In this document: in pieces, positions 1-7,948 of the stretch
Layout: every line of letters starts with the position of its first letter
How positions within the stretch are numbered: position 1 is the stretch's first letter
NCBI RefSeq assembly: GCF_900167365.1
Contig: NZ_FUXL01000002.1
Span: 186,001 to 250,000 of the forward strand
Length of the DNA stretch: 64,000 nucleotides
Reading direction: 5' to 3'
DNA from: Consotaella salsifontis
GTDB taxonomy: Bacteria > Pseudomonadota > Alphaproteobacteria > Rhizobiales > Rhizobiaceae
Program-made: the position numbers and the translations under genes
The notes under the pieces: model-generated
Databases searched by the model: none
What the model was told of the DNA's origin: nothing
The model's input: only the letters and a program-made list of their open reading frames with translations

Positions 1-246
1 CGTCATCCCTCGGTATCCGCTCTGTGGCATCCTCGCTGCTCAGCTGCGGGTATACACCTTTTGCCGAGCCGAAAAGGCCAAATGCCGTCGTCATGTCGGA
101 ACGCCTGAGGAGGCCCTGCGGGTTCCTCCTTTGTCGGCAGGCGCCGCGCCACGGGACCCGGGGGATGAAGCCAGCCACCTCGCCGCGACAAGAGCGCGCC
201 ACGGTGCTATGGAATGGGGAATTCCACTGATCCCGCAGTGCCCGCT
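1..246. other. Left edge, no supported gene
   Basis: I see no convincing gene in this stretch. Short open frames exist on both strands, but they overlap one another, are rich in Arg/Pro/Ala, and show no recognisable family or good ribosome binding site. It may be the tail of an intergenic region whose upstream gene lies outside the window. Confidence 0.4.
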
Positions 247-411
247 ATGCCCGATGAAAAATCGCCCGCTCCCGTCAAGGACAAGCGCCAGCAGCGCCTG
301 GAAGAGGCGCTCAAGGCCAATCTCAAGCGCCGCAAGGAACAGGCACGCGCCCGCCAATCGGCACCTTCCACCCCGGAGACCTCCCCGCCATCACGCGACG
401 ACCAGCGTTGA
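247..411 (+). CDS. Small basic hypothetical protein
   Basis: This is a 54-residue, highly charged protein with no membrane segment or signal peptide. Its centre is Lys/Arg-rich (KRRKEQARARQ around residues 28-38) and predicted helical, and its tail is Pro/Ser-rich. Short Lys/Arg-rich proteins of this style occur in many alphaproteobacteria, but I cannot name a function. An in-frame ATG 33 bases upstream (214) would add 11 residues; 247 is preferred only because the acidic/basic pattern begins there. Neither start has a strong Shine-Dalgarno. It precedes hemA by 212 bases and is probably separately transcribed. A spurious frame remains possible. Confidence 0.4.
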   Translation: MPDEKSPAPVKDKRQQRLEEALKANLKRRKEQARARQSAPSTPETSPPSRDDQR

Positions 412-473
412 CGGCTATTTCCCACCATTGAAACGACCTGCGCCGGCATCAAGGACGGCGCCAGCTCGGCCCT

Positions 474-479
474 TATAAT
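474..479 (+). promoter_or_regulatory. Possible -10 box upstream of hemA
   Basis: A perfect TATAAT lies 145 bases before the hemA start in otherwise GC-rich DNA. No good -35 match sits 16-18 bases upstream, so the promoter call is weak and rests on the hexamer and its position alone. Confidence 0.25.
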
Positions 480-623
480 CTGGTCCGTTCATCGAGTTTG
501 CGATGCGTCAATGTGTACTTGCGTCGCAGCGGCGACAAAACGCGCCAGCAATCCTGATTTGCACTCGCAGAGCGTGGACTTCGAAAGGATTACTCCTTAG
601 AACCGTTCTGGAGGGAGTTCTGA

Positions 624-1904
624 ATGATCGACTACGAGAGTCATTTCGTCGGCGCTATCGACTCGCTGCATGCCGAGAAGCGCTATCGGGTTTTCGCGGA
701 CCTCGAGAGAATCGTGGGCCGCTTTCCAACGGCCATTTGGCGCGATGGCGACCGGGCGCGGGAAATCACCGTCTGGTGCTCTAACGACTATCTCGGCATG
801 GGCCAGCATCCGACGGTCCTCGGCGCGATGACCGATGCCGTGTCCAACATGGGCTCCGGCGCCGGCGGCACCCGCAACATCTCGGGCACCAGCCATCCGC
901 TGGTCGAGTTGGAGCGTGAGCTTGCCGATCTCCACGGCAAGGAGGCCGCCCTCGTCTTCACGTCCGGCTTCGTTTCCAACGAGGCGGCGATTTCGACGAT
1001 CGCTCGGCTTCTGCCCGACTGCCTGATCATTTCCGACGAGCTCAACCACGCCTCGATGATCGAGGGTGTGCGGCGCTCGGGCTGCAAGAAGCAGATTTTC
1101 CGTCACAACGATCTCGCCCATCTCGAGGAGATCCTGAAGGCGGCCGATCCCGAGCGGGCCAAGCTCATCGTTTTCGAGAGCGTCTACTCGATGGACGGCG
1201 ACGTCGCCCCCATCGAGGCGATCGCGGACCTTGCCGATCGCTACAACGCCATGACCTACATCGATGAGGTGCATGCCGTCGGGATGTATGGCGCCCATGG
1301 CGGCGGCATCACGGAACGCGACGGCGTCGCTCACCGCATTGACGTCATCGAGGGCACGCTGGCCAAGGCATTCGGCGTCCTCGGCGGCTATATCACGGGC
1401 TCGAAGAGCCTCATCGACTGCGTGCGCTCCTACGCGCCCGGCTTCATCTTCACCACCGCAATTCCGCCGGCATTGGCCGCTGCGGCGACCGCCTCGATCC
1501 GCCATCTCAAGGAGAGCCAGGCGGAGCGCGACGCGCAGCAGCGTCAGGCAGCCCGTGCCAAGGACGTGTTCCGCGCAGCAGGCCTGCCGGTGATGCCCTC
1601 GGAGACGCATATCGTGCCGATGCTCGTGGGCGATCCCGACCTCTGCAAGAAGGCGAGCGATCATCTTCTGGAGCGCCACGGCATCTATATCCAGCCGATC
1701 AACTATCCCACCGTGCCGCGCGGCACCGAGCGCCTGCGCATCACGCCGACTCCGTTCCACAACGACGCGCTGATCGACACGCTGCGTGATGCGCTGGTGG
1801 AGACCTGGAAGACCATCGGCATCCCGTTCACCTCCGAGCGGACCTCGCCGGCCGAGCGCACGGAGAAGGTGACACCTCTCGTGGTTTCTCAGGCGGGCGG
1901 CTGA
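624..1904 (+). CDS. hemA: 5-aminolevulinate synthase
   Basis: This enzyme condenses glycine and succinyl-CoA to 5-aminolevulinate, the first step of tetrapyrrole (heme, B12) synthesis by the C4 route typical of alphaproteobacteria. The 426-residue length fits the family. The pattern is that of the alpha-oxoamine synthase family of PLP enzymes: [11 protein letters not shown] near residue 50, [13 protein letters not shown] near 76, [11 protein letters not shown] near 212, and the PLP lysine in [13 protein letters not shown] (K248). The start is supported by GGAGGGAG about 8 bases upstream. The gene appears monocistronic; a cupin gene follows 140 bases later. Nothing is truncated. Confidence 0.97.
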   Translation: MIDYESHFVGAIDSLHAEKRYRVFADLERIVGRFPTAIWRDGDRAREITVWCSNDYLGMGQHPTVLGAMTDAVSNMGSGAGGTRNISGTSHPLVELERELADLHGKEAALVFTSGFVSNEAAISTIARLLPDCLIISDELNHASMIEGVRRSGCKKQIFRHNDLAHLEEILKAADPERAKLIVFESVYSMDGDVAPIEAIADLADRYNAMTYIDEVHAVGMYGAHGGGITERDGVAHRIDVIEGTLAKAFGVLGGYITGSKSLIDCVRSYAPGFIFTTAIPPALAAAATASIRHLKESQAERDAQQRQAARAKDVFRAAGLPVMPSETHIVPMLVGDPDLCKKASDHLLERHGIYIQPINYPTVPRGTERLRITPTPFHNDALIDTLRDALVETWKTIGIPFTSERTSPAERTEKVTPLVVSQAGG

Positions 1905-2044
1905 AGCTTTCCCGGCGCGGTTCGGAAACCTTTCTCCGAAGATCATTGTTGAAGCGAAGACGGCTGGACCCTCGTCCGGCCGTTGTCGTTTCAACAGAGG
2001 CGTGCGGAATGCATGGCCGGCGCCCTTTTCGAGGAACCTGCCCA

Positions 2045-2416
2045 ATGAAGGCCTCCCTCGCCGATCTTCTCTCACAGATCTCCGCGCAGCACGGCTCGCC
2101 TGCCAAGCAGGCCATCGCCCAGGGCTTTGCCCACGGCACCATGTCCCTATCGCTCTACACTCCGCGTCAAGGGGAGCGGCAGGAGGCGCGCGATCAGGAC
2201 GCGGTCTTCATCATCGCGTCAGGCAGCGCGGAGATTGATCTCGACTGCGCATCCATGAGCGTGAAGATGGGCGACGCCGTGTTCGCGCGCGCCGGCAAGG
2301 AGCACCGCTTTTCCGATATGAGCGAGGATTTCGCGGCCTGGGTCATGCTGTGGGGCCCGACAGGCGGGGAAGCCCCGGCGATCTCGCCCTCGGTCTTCGC
2401 CGCCATCGACGCCTGA
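2045..2416 (+). CDS. Cupin-domain protein
   Basis: This is a 123-residue single-domain cupin. The centre (about residues 35-100) shows the double-stranded beta-helix pattern: DAVFIIASGSAEIDL, then VKMGDAVFARAGKEHRFSDMS, the latter resembling cupin motif 1/2 with a Gly-Asp turn and a histidine. Small cupins like this are usually metal-binding sugar-nucleotide isomerases, dioxygenases or sensors; the substrate cannot be told here. An upstream in-frame start at 1946 is rejected because its N-terminus is low-complexity and the ATG at 2045 has GAGGAA before it. It is convergent with the gene ending at 2427. Confidence 0.75.
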   Translation: MKASLADLLSQISAQHGSPAKQAIAQGFAHGTMSLSLYTPRQGERQEARDQDAVFIIASGSAEIDLDCASMSVKMGDAVFARAGKEHRFSDMSEDFAAWVMLWGPTGGEAPAISPSVFAAIDA

Positions 2417-2426
2417 TTCGACGGTC

Positions 2427-3494
2427 TCAGCTATCCTTGCGCCAGTCCGGAACATCGGCGCGGGCGGATGGCACGCGCCGCGCAAGCACCGGAACCAGAA
2501 GAGCGATGCCGACGAAGCGCACGACATGGTGCGCCGCCACGTAGGCCGGATCAAAGTTGAACTGAAAGGCGAGTGTCGTCAGGGCTTCCAGCGCGCCGGG
2601 CGCATAGGCCAATGCCAGCTTGCCGAACGAGATGTCCAGGATGCCATGGGCCAGCATCCCAGCAAGGCTGGAGACGCCCAATCCGATGGCGAAGGCGCCG
2701 AGCGAGGCCGGCAGAAGCTGGAGAAGCTCGGCGCGGTGCTCGCGGCGAATGCGGCCGCCGATGATCGTTCCCAGCATGACGAGCGCAGGCGTGGAAACCC
2801 AAAGCGGGATGGCGATCTGCGCCACGCCGGTGACATGCATCAGCGCGCTGCCGACGAGCGCGCCGAGCATCAAGCCGCCCGGCACCTTGGCAAGCGTCCC
2901 GAGGACCGCTCCCAGGAGGCATGCGCCGATCAGATAGGCGAATTCGAGCAGCGAGCCGGCGTGGCCACCTCTAGCGACCGCCTGGGCGGAGCTCTCGCCC
3001 TCGAGCCATGCGAGGGTCGGCGTCAGCGCGCCGAGAAGAAGCATTAGGCGAACGCTTTGCACCACCGTGATGCGGGCCATGTCCGCCTTGGTTTCCGAGG
3101 CGGCGGCGAGGACGAAGGACATGGCCCCCGGCAGCGAGGCAAACAGCGCGGTTTCCATGTCCCAGCCAAAGGAGCGGCGCAGGAATAGGTAGGTCAAGGC
3201 GATCACGCCCGCGACGCCGACCATCTGGATCGCGAAGGACAAGGGCCAGACGGCGATCTGCCCCAACACATCAGGGCTAACCCCGGCACCGGCCTGAGCC
3301 CCGAGAACCACAAAGGTGATGTTGCGCAGCGCGTTCGGGAGCCGTGTCCTAACGCCCGACAGGCTGGCGATCGTCACCGCGATGGCCGATCCGAGCAGCC
3401 ATCCGACAGGAAGCTCAAGGAATGTAGCGATTGCTCCCCCCGCCAGCGCGATGACCAGCGTCAAGGCGAGGGAGGCCATCGCGGAGACGGTCAT
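2427..3494 (-). CDS. AbrB-family integral membrane protein
   Basis: This 355-residue, very hydrophobic protein has two internally similar halves, each with about four to five membrane segments and a GWLLGSAIAVTIA / GGLMLGALVGSAL type repeat. That is the layout of the AbrB duplication family (often mislabelled ammonia monooxygenase or AbrB regulator), thought to be a transporter of unknown substrate. The start at 3494 makes a 4-base ATGA overlap with the aminotransferase stop, pointing to translational coupling. A start seven codons earlier (3515) is also open. The DNA-binding AbrB fold of Bacillus is unrelated. Confidence 0.75.
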   Translation of the reverse strand: MTVSAMASLALTLVIALAGGAIATFLELPVGWLLGSAIAVTIASLSGVRTRLPNALRNITFVVLGAQAGAGVSPDVLGQIAVWPLSFAIQMVGVAGVIALTYLFLRRSFGWDMETALFASLPGAMSFVLAAASETKADMARITVVQSVRLMLLLGALTPTLAWLEGESSAQAVARGGHAGSLLEFAYLIGACLLGAVLGTLAKVPGGLMLGALVGSALMHVTGVAQIAIPLWVSTPALVMLGTIIGGRIRREHRAELLQLLPASLGAFAIGLGVSSLAGMLAHGILDISFGKLALAYAPGALEALTTLAFQFNFDPAYVAAHHVVRFVGIALLVPVLARRVPSARADVPDWRKDS

Positions 3495-4681
3495 CTCGCG
3501 CGGCTCCCGATCCACTCGGCGAGCCGGTTCGCGGCAGTTTCCACCTCATCGAGCCGCCGATGGAAGCAGGCGCGCAAGAACCGGTTTCCGGCTTCGCCGA
3601 AGGCCGAACCAGGCGCCAGGCCGACGCCCGCCTCGTCGACGATGCGGAAGGCTGCCTCCCGCGTGTCCTCGATCCCATCGATTGCGAAGAAGGAATAGAA
3701 GGCGCCGGCGGGCTTGGCGATGGAAACGCGGTTGGTCGCGGCCAGTGCGTCTATGAAGATGTCGCGCGCCCGATGCGCCCGCTCCACCTGCTCCTCGACG
3801 AAGGGCTCGCCCTTTTCGATGGCGGCGATGGCGCCGCGCTGTATGAAGGCGGCGAGGCCCGATGTCGAATATTGGACGAGATTGGCGAAGGCTGTGCCGA
3901 GTTCGGCCGGCGCCTCGATCCACCCTGCGCGCCAGCCGGTCATCGCCCAATTTTTCGAGAACGAATTGACGAAGAAGACGGGGTCGTCGTCATTCATCAC
4001 GTCGTGGAACGACGGGGCGCGGCCGCCGGCATAGAAGAACCGGCCATAGATCTCATCCGCGATGATGAAGAGGCCTTTTTCGCGGGCGACACCAAGAAGG
4101 GCGCCAAGGGTGTCGCGGTCCGCCGTCCAGCCTGTCGGATTGGCGGGGGTGTTGATGAAGAGCGCGCGCGTGCGCGGGCCAATGGCATCGCGCAGCCTGT
4201 CCAGATCAAGCGACCAGCCGCCGTCGGAGCAGTCGAGCGGAACCTCACGCACGGAGGCTCCGGCGAGAGCGGCAGCGGCCGCGCAATTCGGCCATGCCGG
4301 CGTCAACACGATAACCTCGTCGCCCGTGCCGACGATGCACCGCAGGACCATCTGGATCGCGTGCATTCCGGAGCTGGTGACGGTGAAACGTTCGGCGTCG
4401 ATGGCGCGGCCATAGAGGCGGCTGGAATAGGCGGCAATAGCCTCGCGCAGCTCCGGCAAACCGCGCTGCCACGTATAGAAGGTTTCGCCGGCTGCGAGCG
4501 ATTGCGCGGCCGCATCGGATATGAAGGCCGGCGTCGAAAGGTCCCCCTCGCCCGCCCAAAGCGGGACAAGGCCGGGCTTCATGCGGCCATAGTCGATAAC
4601 GGAGACAATACCGCTGCTGGGCGCGGTGATCGCCTCGGGGCGCAACCGATCGAAGTTCATCATGTCAGCGAGCAGACTCAT
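3491..4681 (-). CDS. PLP-dependent class I/II aminotransferase
   Basis: This 396-residue fold-type I aminotransferase has a substrate and cofactor architecture like aspartate/aromatic aminotransferases: WAGEGDLSTPAF near the N-terminus, NTPANPTGWTADRD, IIADEIYGRFFY (the Asp/Tyr binding the PLP ring), and the Schiff-base lysine in FVNSFSKNWAMTGWRAGWI. The start at 4681 (MSLLADMM) is chosen over 4747 because the extra 22 residues are low complexity; a start at 4666 is also possible. It overlaps the AbrB-type gene by 4 bases, so the two are probably co-transcribed and the exporter may move a related amino or keto acid (inference). Exact amino-acid specificity is unknown. Confidence 0.85.
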   Translation of the reverse strand: MSLLADMMNFDRLRPEAITAPSSGIVSVIDYGRMKPGLVPLWAGEGDLSTPAFISDAAAQSLAAGETFYTWQRGLPELREAIAAYSSRLYGRAIDAERFTVTSSGMHAIQMVLRCIVGTGDEVIVLTPAWPNCAAAAALAGASVREVPLDCSDGGWSLDLDRLRDAIGPRTRALFINTPANPTGWTADRDTLGALLGVAREKGLFIIADEIYGRFFYAGGRAPSFHDVMNDDDPVFFVNSFSKNWAMTGWRAGWIEAPAELGTAFANLVQYSTSGLAAFIQRGAIAAIEKGEPFVEEQVERAHRARDIFIDALAATNRVSIAKPAGAFYSFFAIDGIEDTREAAFRIVDEAGVGLAPGSAFGEAGNRFLRACFHRRLDEVETAANRLAEWIGSRAR

Positions 4682-4770
4682 CGAGGGGCAGCCCGCAGCC
4701 AATGCGGGCCTCGCCTTCTGAATCGCCCGATGAGCGCCGCCGGTCAATCCCCCCGAAGGCCGCCGAATGT

Positions 4771-5226
4771 CTAGACCTTGGGCGACGGCGTATCGCCCTT
4801 CAGGCGCACCGCGAGAAGATCGCGAATCTCCTCCAGCAACTGCTGATCGCGCGGCAGCGCCTCCTCGACGGGCGGCTTCTGCTCTTCCTTGCGCTTGAGG
4901 TTGTTCATGATCTTCACGACGACGAACAGCACCAGCGCGACGATGATGAAATTGATCGCCAGCGTCAGAAAGTTACCATAGGCCAACACGGCGCCTTCCT
5001 TGCGCGCCTCGGCGAGGCTTGCCGCCGTCACGCCCGGAGCCAGGGCGATATACTTGTTGGTGAAATCGACGCCGCCGGTGATGATCCCAACCAGCGGCAT
5101 GATGATGTCCTGGACGAGCGAGTTGACGAGGCCGGAAAAGGCCGCGCCGATGATAATGCCGATCGCGAGGTCGACCATGTTGCCCCTGAGGGCGAATTCC
5201 TTGAATTCACGCAAGAACGACTGCAC
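4771..5226 (-). CDS. mscL: Large-conductance mechanosensitive channel
   Basis: MscL is a homopentameric inner-membrane channel that opens under membrane tension and releases solutes on hypo-osmotic shock. The 151-residue product shows the whole family layout: an N-terminal amphipathic helix ([13 protein letters not shown]), TM1 ([21 protein letters not shown]), a periplasmic loop, TM2 ([20 protein letters not shown]) and a charged C-terminal helix. I set the start at a GTG because AGGGGA precedes it at proper spacing and the family begins just here; the ATG at 5286 would add 20 unconserved residues. It is transcribed alone. Confidence 0.93.
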   Translation of the reverse strand: MQSFLREFKEFALRGNMVDLAIGIIIGAAFSGLVNSLVQDIIMPLVGIITGGVDFTNKYIALAPGVTAASLAEARKEGAVLAYGNFLTLAINFIIVALVLFVVVKIMNNLKRKEEQKPPVEEALPRDQQLLEEIRDLLAVRLKGDTPSPKV

Positions 5227-5327
5227 TGCCGTGGTCCCCTGTTCAGCGGGAGCGGCGGCGGGTCGACCGCCACGTTTAACCCGCACCGCAAACTAGCGCT
5301 CATGCCACGGTCGGAAACAGCACAGTG

Positions 5328-5768
5328 TCAGTCTCGCCTTGTACCGAGAAAGCTGAGGACAATCTCGCGCGAGTGCGGCCGCGATCGGTGCTCGATCACA
5401 TAGACGCCCTGCCACGTGCCGAGCAGCATACGGCCACCGGACACCGGCACCTGAAGGCTCGGCCCTGTGAGCACGGTCTTGATGTGGGCCGGCATGTCGT
5501 CCGGTCCCTCCATCGAGTGGCGATAGGGAGCGTCCGCCGGGGCCAGCCGATCAAGAGCGTCGAGAAGATCCTCGCGGACGTCCGGATCGGCGTTCTCCTG
5601 GATCGTGAGCGACGCCGAGGTATGGCGGATGAAGACGGTCAGAAGCCCCTCTCCCGCCCCCATCTCGCCAAGCTGCGCCGAAATCTCCCGCGAAACGTCG
5701 CGCATCGAGCGCCCTTCCGTGCGCACAGAGATCCGCCGCATGGCCTGAAACAAGGTCGCATCCTGCAT
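5328..5768 (-). CDS. YjbQ (UPF0047) family protein
   Basis: This 146-residue protein has the YjbQ/UPF0047 signatures FIRHTSASLTIQENADPDVREDL and GTWQGVYVIEHR, with conserved His and Asp/Glu residues that line the family's putative active site. The family is often annotated as a secondary thiamine-phosphate synthase because E. coli YjbQ has weak activity of that kind; the real role is not settled. A GTG at 5780 forms a 4-base overlap with the upstream stop and is an alternative start adding four residues. The overlap suggests co-expression with the repeat protein upstream. Confidence 0.85.
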   Translation of the reverse strand: MQDATLFQAMRRISVRTEGRSMRDVSREISAQLGEMGAGEGLLTVFIRHTSASLTIQENADPDVREDLLDALDRLAPADAPYRHSMEGPDDMPAHIKTVLTGPSLQVPVSGGRMLLGTWQGVYVIEHRSRPHSREIVLSFLGTRRD

Positions 5769-5776
5769 TGGCGGCC

Positions 5777-6373
5777 TCACGTGCGATCAGGGATCGGCCC
5801 GGCGGGGTCCTCGTCGTCCGGGTGCGGTGCCGGCTCGTTCTTGGGCATCCGCCCGCCCTTTTCCTCGTCCTCCATCTCGCGCATGACATCGCGGAACGCG
5901 CGGAAGACATGCTTCATTTGGCCGAGGGCTTCATCCAGCTTCATTTGGCCGAGGGCTTCATCCAGCTTCATTTGGCCGAGGGCTTCATCCAGCTTCATTT
6001 GGCCGAGGGCTTCATCCAGGTTCTGCGGATCGTCAGCCGCCCGGCCCGGCAGGCGGTCCTGGCGCTTGCCGACCACGCGCATCGCCTCCTCCAGGCGCCC
6101 CACGCGCTGCTCAAGCGCATCGAGCGCATCCGGCGAGGACGCGGCCGGCGGAAGAGCCTCGGCACTGGTCGGCGCCGCGCAGCTCATGGCGCTGCCCTCG
6201 ATGCGGCACAAAGTCAGCTCGCCTGTCTCGGTGTCAAGGCGGGCGACGCCGCCCTCCACCGGCTGCATTTGATATCGGCCAGCCTGGGCGGGCGGGTGAA
6301 GCGGGCCAGCCTGCGCGGCGGCCTCGCCGGCGAACGCCACGAGAAGCGCTGCTGTCAGCGGGAAAAGCCTCAT
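5777..6373 (-). CDS. Secreted protein with four exact 9-residue repeats
   Basis: This is a 198-residue protein with an evident signal peptide (MRLFPLTAALLVAFAGEAAAQ, cleavage about residue 21). After an N-terminal region with two cysteines (CRIEGSAMSC, near 58-67), a helical segment (EQRVGRLEEAMRVVGKRQDRL) leads into four identical copies of LDEALGQMK (about residues 119-154) and then an acidic, Pro-rich tail. The repeat is strongly helical and probably forms a long amphipathic or coiled rod. I do not recognise the family. It precedes the YjbQ gene with a 4-base overlap. A periplasmic location is inferred from the signal sequence only. Confidence 0.65.
   Translation of the reverse strand: MRLFPLTAALLVAFAGEAAAQAGPLHPPAQAGRYQMQPVEGGVARLDTETGELTLCRIEGSAMSCAAPTSAEALPPAASSPDALDALEQRVGRLEEAMRVVGKRQDRLPGRAADDPQNLDEALGQMKLDEALGQMKLDEALGQMKLDEALGQMKHVFRAFRDVMREMEDEEKGGRMPKNEPAPHPDDEDPAGPIPDRT
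5912..6019. repeat. 4 x 27-bp perfect tandem repeat
   Basis: Four identical 27-base units (5912-5938, 5939-5965, 5966-5992, 5993-6019) lie inside the secreted-protein gene and encode LDEALGQMK on the minus strand. The unit length keeps the frame. DNA-level identity including third positions points to recent duplication or slippage, so copy number may vary between strains. Confidence 0.97.
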
Positions 6374-6493
6374 CTCTGGTCTCCTGTTCGATTGCGCCTG
6401 CTGGCCTCAACACATGGCAAGGGAAGAGGGCGTGAGAAGGGCGCAGCGTGGCGGCCCGTTGCTTTTCCCTCGCGCGTCTGGCAACCGGAGGCC

Positions 6494-6847
6494 ATGGCAG
6501 AGCCTTCTCTCATCTTCAAGATCGCCCCGCGCGCCCTCTGGCAGGAGGCCGAGGCCGCTGGCGCCTTTTCCGGCGCGCCGGTGGACCTCGCGGACGGCTA
6601 CATCCACTTCTCCACCGCCGCGCAGGTGGAGGAGACGGCGTCAAAGCATTTCGCCGGGCAATCCGACCTGGTGCTGGTCGCCATCGATCCGGCGGGCCTC
6701 GGCGAAGCACTGCGATGGGAGCCGTCGCGGGGCGGCGCCCTTTTTCCACATCTTTATGCCCCGCTCGCCACGAGCGCCGTCCTTTGGGTGAAGGCGCTCC
6801 CTCTCGGCCCTGACGGCCGCCACGTCTTTCCGCCGCTGAAGCCATGA
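6494..6847 (+). CDS. DUF952 family protein
   Basis: This 117-residue protein has the DUF952 signature, notably GAPVDLADGYIHFSTAAQVEET and the C-terminal FPHLYAPLATSAVLWVKALPL. The family is small, soluble and of unknown biochemical role, with a fold related to ADP-ribosyl-handling proteins in some members. The start at 6494 follows CCGGAGG. The stop overlaps the pyrD start (ATGA), a pairing common in alphaproteobacteria, so the two are likely co-transcribed and translationally coupled. Confidence 0.9.
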   Translation: MAEPSLIFKIAPRALWQEAEAAGAFSGAPVDLADGYIHFSTAAQVEETASKHFAGQSDLVLVAIDPAGLGEALRWEPSRGGALFPHLYAPLATSAVLWVKALPLGPDGRHVFPPLKP

Positions 6848-7944
6848 GCCGCCTTTACCGCCTCGGCCGCCCCCTGCTCTTCACCATGGAGCCCGAGAGC
6901 GCCCATCATCTGTCGATCATGGCGCTGAAGCACGGTCTCGTGCCCCGCATGGACGTTCCTGTCGACTCGCGTCTTCGTGTCTCCGTGGCGGGCATCTCCT
7001 TCCCCAATCCGATCGGCCTTGCCGCCGGCTACGACAAGAACGCCGAGGTCGTCGATGCGGCTTTGGGGCTCGGCTTCGGCTTCGTCGAGGCAGGAACGGT
7101 GACGCCGCGCCCGCAGCCCGGCAACGATCGTCCGCGCTGTTTCCGCCTGCCGAAGGCGGAGGCCATGATCAACCGCTTCGGCTTCAACAACGACGGCCAC
7201 GCGGACGCGCTGGAGCGGCTCCAGCGCAGGCGGCGCAGGGCGGGCATCGTCGGCGTCAACATCGGCGCCAACAAGGATGCGGACGATCGCATCCAGGACT
7301 ATGTCGACGGCGTCAGCCTGTTCGAGTCTGTGGCCGACTACCTGACCGTGAACATCTCCTCCCCCAACACGCCGGGGCTGCGAGCCCTGCAATCGGGGGA
7401 AGACCTTCATCGGCTGCTGGAGGCGGTGGTCGCGGCGCGCGACGGCTTTGCCGCCATGGCCGCCAGCGCCAAGAAGCCGCTTTTCGTCAAGGTCGCCCCC
7501 GATCTCGTGCCCGAACAGATCGCCGAGATCGCCGAAGCGGCGCTGCGCCACCAGATCGACGGTCTTATCGTCTCCAACACCACGCTATCGAGAGACGGCG
7601 TCGCGGGCCTCGCCCACAGCGAGGAGACAGGGGGCCTTTCGGGGCGGCCGCTGCTCGCGCGCTCGACCTGGGCTTTGGCCGCCTTCCGAAAGGCGCTGGG
7701 GCCGGAGATGCCGCTTATCGGCGTCGGCGGCGTCCATGACACCGAGAGCGCGCTTCTGAAGATCGCGGCGGGCGCCGATCTCGTTCAGCTCTACACCGCC
7801 ATGGTTTATGCCGGACCGGGCCTGCCGACGGCAATCTTGAAAGGACTTCGCGCCTATCTCGACGAGACGGGCGCCGATTCCCTCGCCTCCTTGCGCGATG
7901 CCCGAGTCGAGGAGATCGTCGCCAAGGGACCGCCGTCCGACTGA
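6844..7944 (+). CDS. pyrD: Dihydroorotate dehydrogenase (quinone), class 2
   Basis: This enzyme oxidises dihydroorotate to orotate in pyrimidine synthesis, passing electrons through FMN to membrane quinone. It has 366 residues, an N-terminal amphipathic extension (RLGRPLLFTMEPESAHH) typical of the membrane-associated class 2 enzymes, GLAAGYDKNAEV, EAGTVTPRPQPGN, INRFGFNNDG, and the catalytic serine region VNISSPNTPGLR. FMN phosphate-binding residues lie in IGVGGVHDTESA and LVQLYTAMVYAGP. It is coupled by 4-base overlap to the DUF952 gene and nearly abuts the convergent MATE gene. Confidence 0.96.
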   Translation: MSRLYRLGRPLLFTMEPESAHHLSIMALKHGLVPRMDVPVDSRLRVSVAGISFPNPIGLAAGYDKNAEVVDAALGLGFGFVEAGTVTPRPQPGNDRPRCFRLPKAEAMINRFGFNNDGHADALERLQRRRRRAGIVGVNIGANKDADDRIQDYVDGVSLFESVADYLTVNISSPNTPGLRALQSGEDLHRLLEAVVAARDGFAAMAASAKKPLFVKVAPDLVPEQIAEIAEAALRHQIDGLIVSNTTLSRDGVAGLAHSEETGGLSGRPLLARSTWALAAFRKALGPEMPLIGVGGVHDTESALLKIAAGADLVQLYTAMVYAGPGLPTAILKGLRAYLDETGADSLASLRDARVEEIVAKGPPSD

Positions 7945-7948
7945 AGCC

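Noticed and set aside
597-2075. 492-residue minus-strand open frame across hemA
   Set aside because: It is the shadow of hemA in GC-rich DNA: no family features, skewed Arg/His/Gly content, and hemA on the plus strand is unmistakable.
3560-4774. 404-residue plus-strand frame opposite the aminotransferase
   Set aside because: No recognisable domain; the minus-strand aminotransferase has intact PLP motifs.
5912-6019. CRISPR-like array of 27-bp units
   Set aside because: Units are directly adjacent with no spacers and keep the reading frame of a protein.
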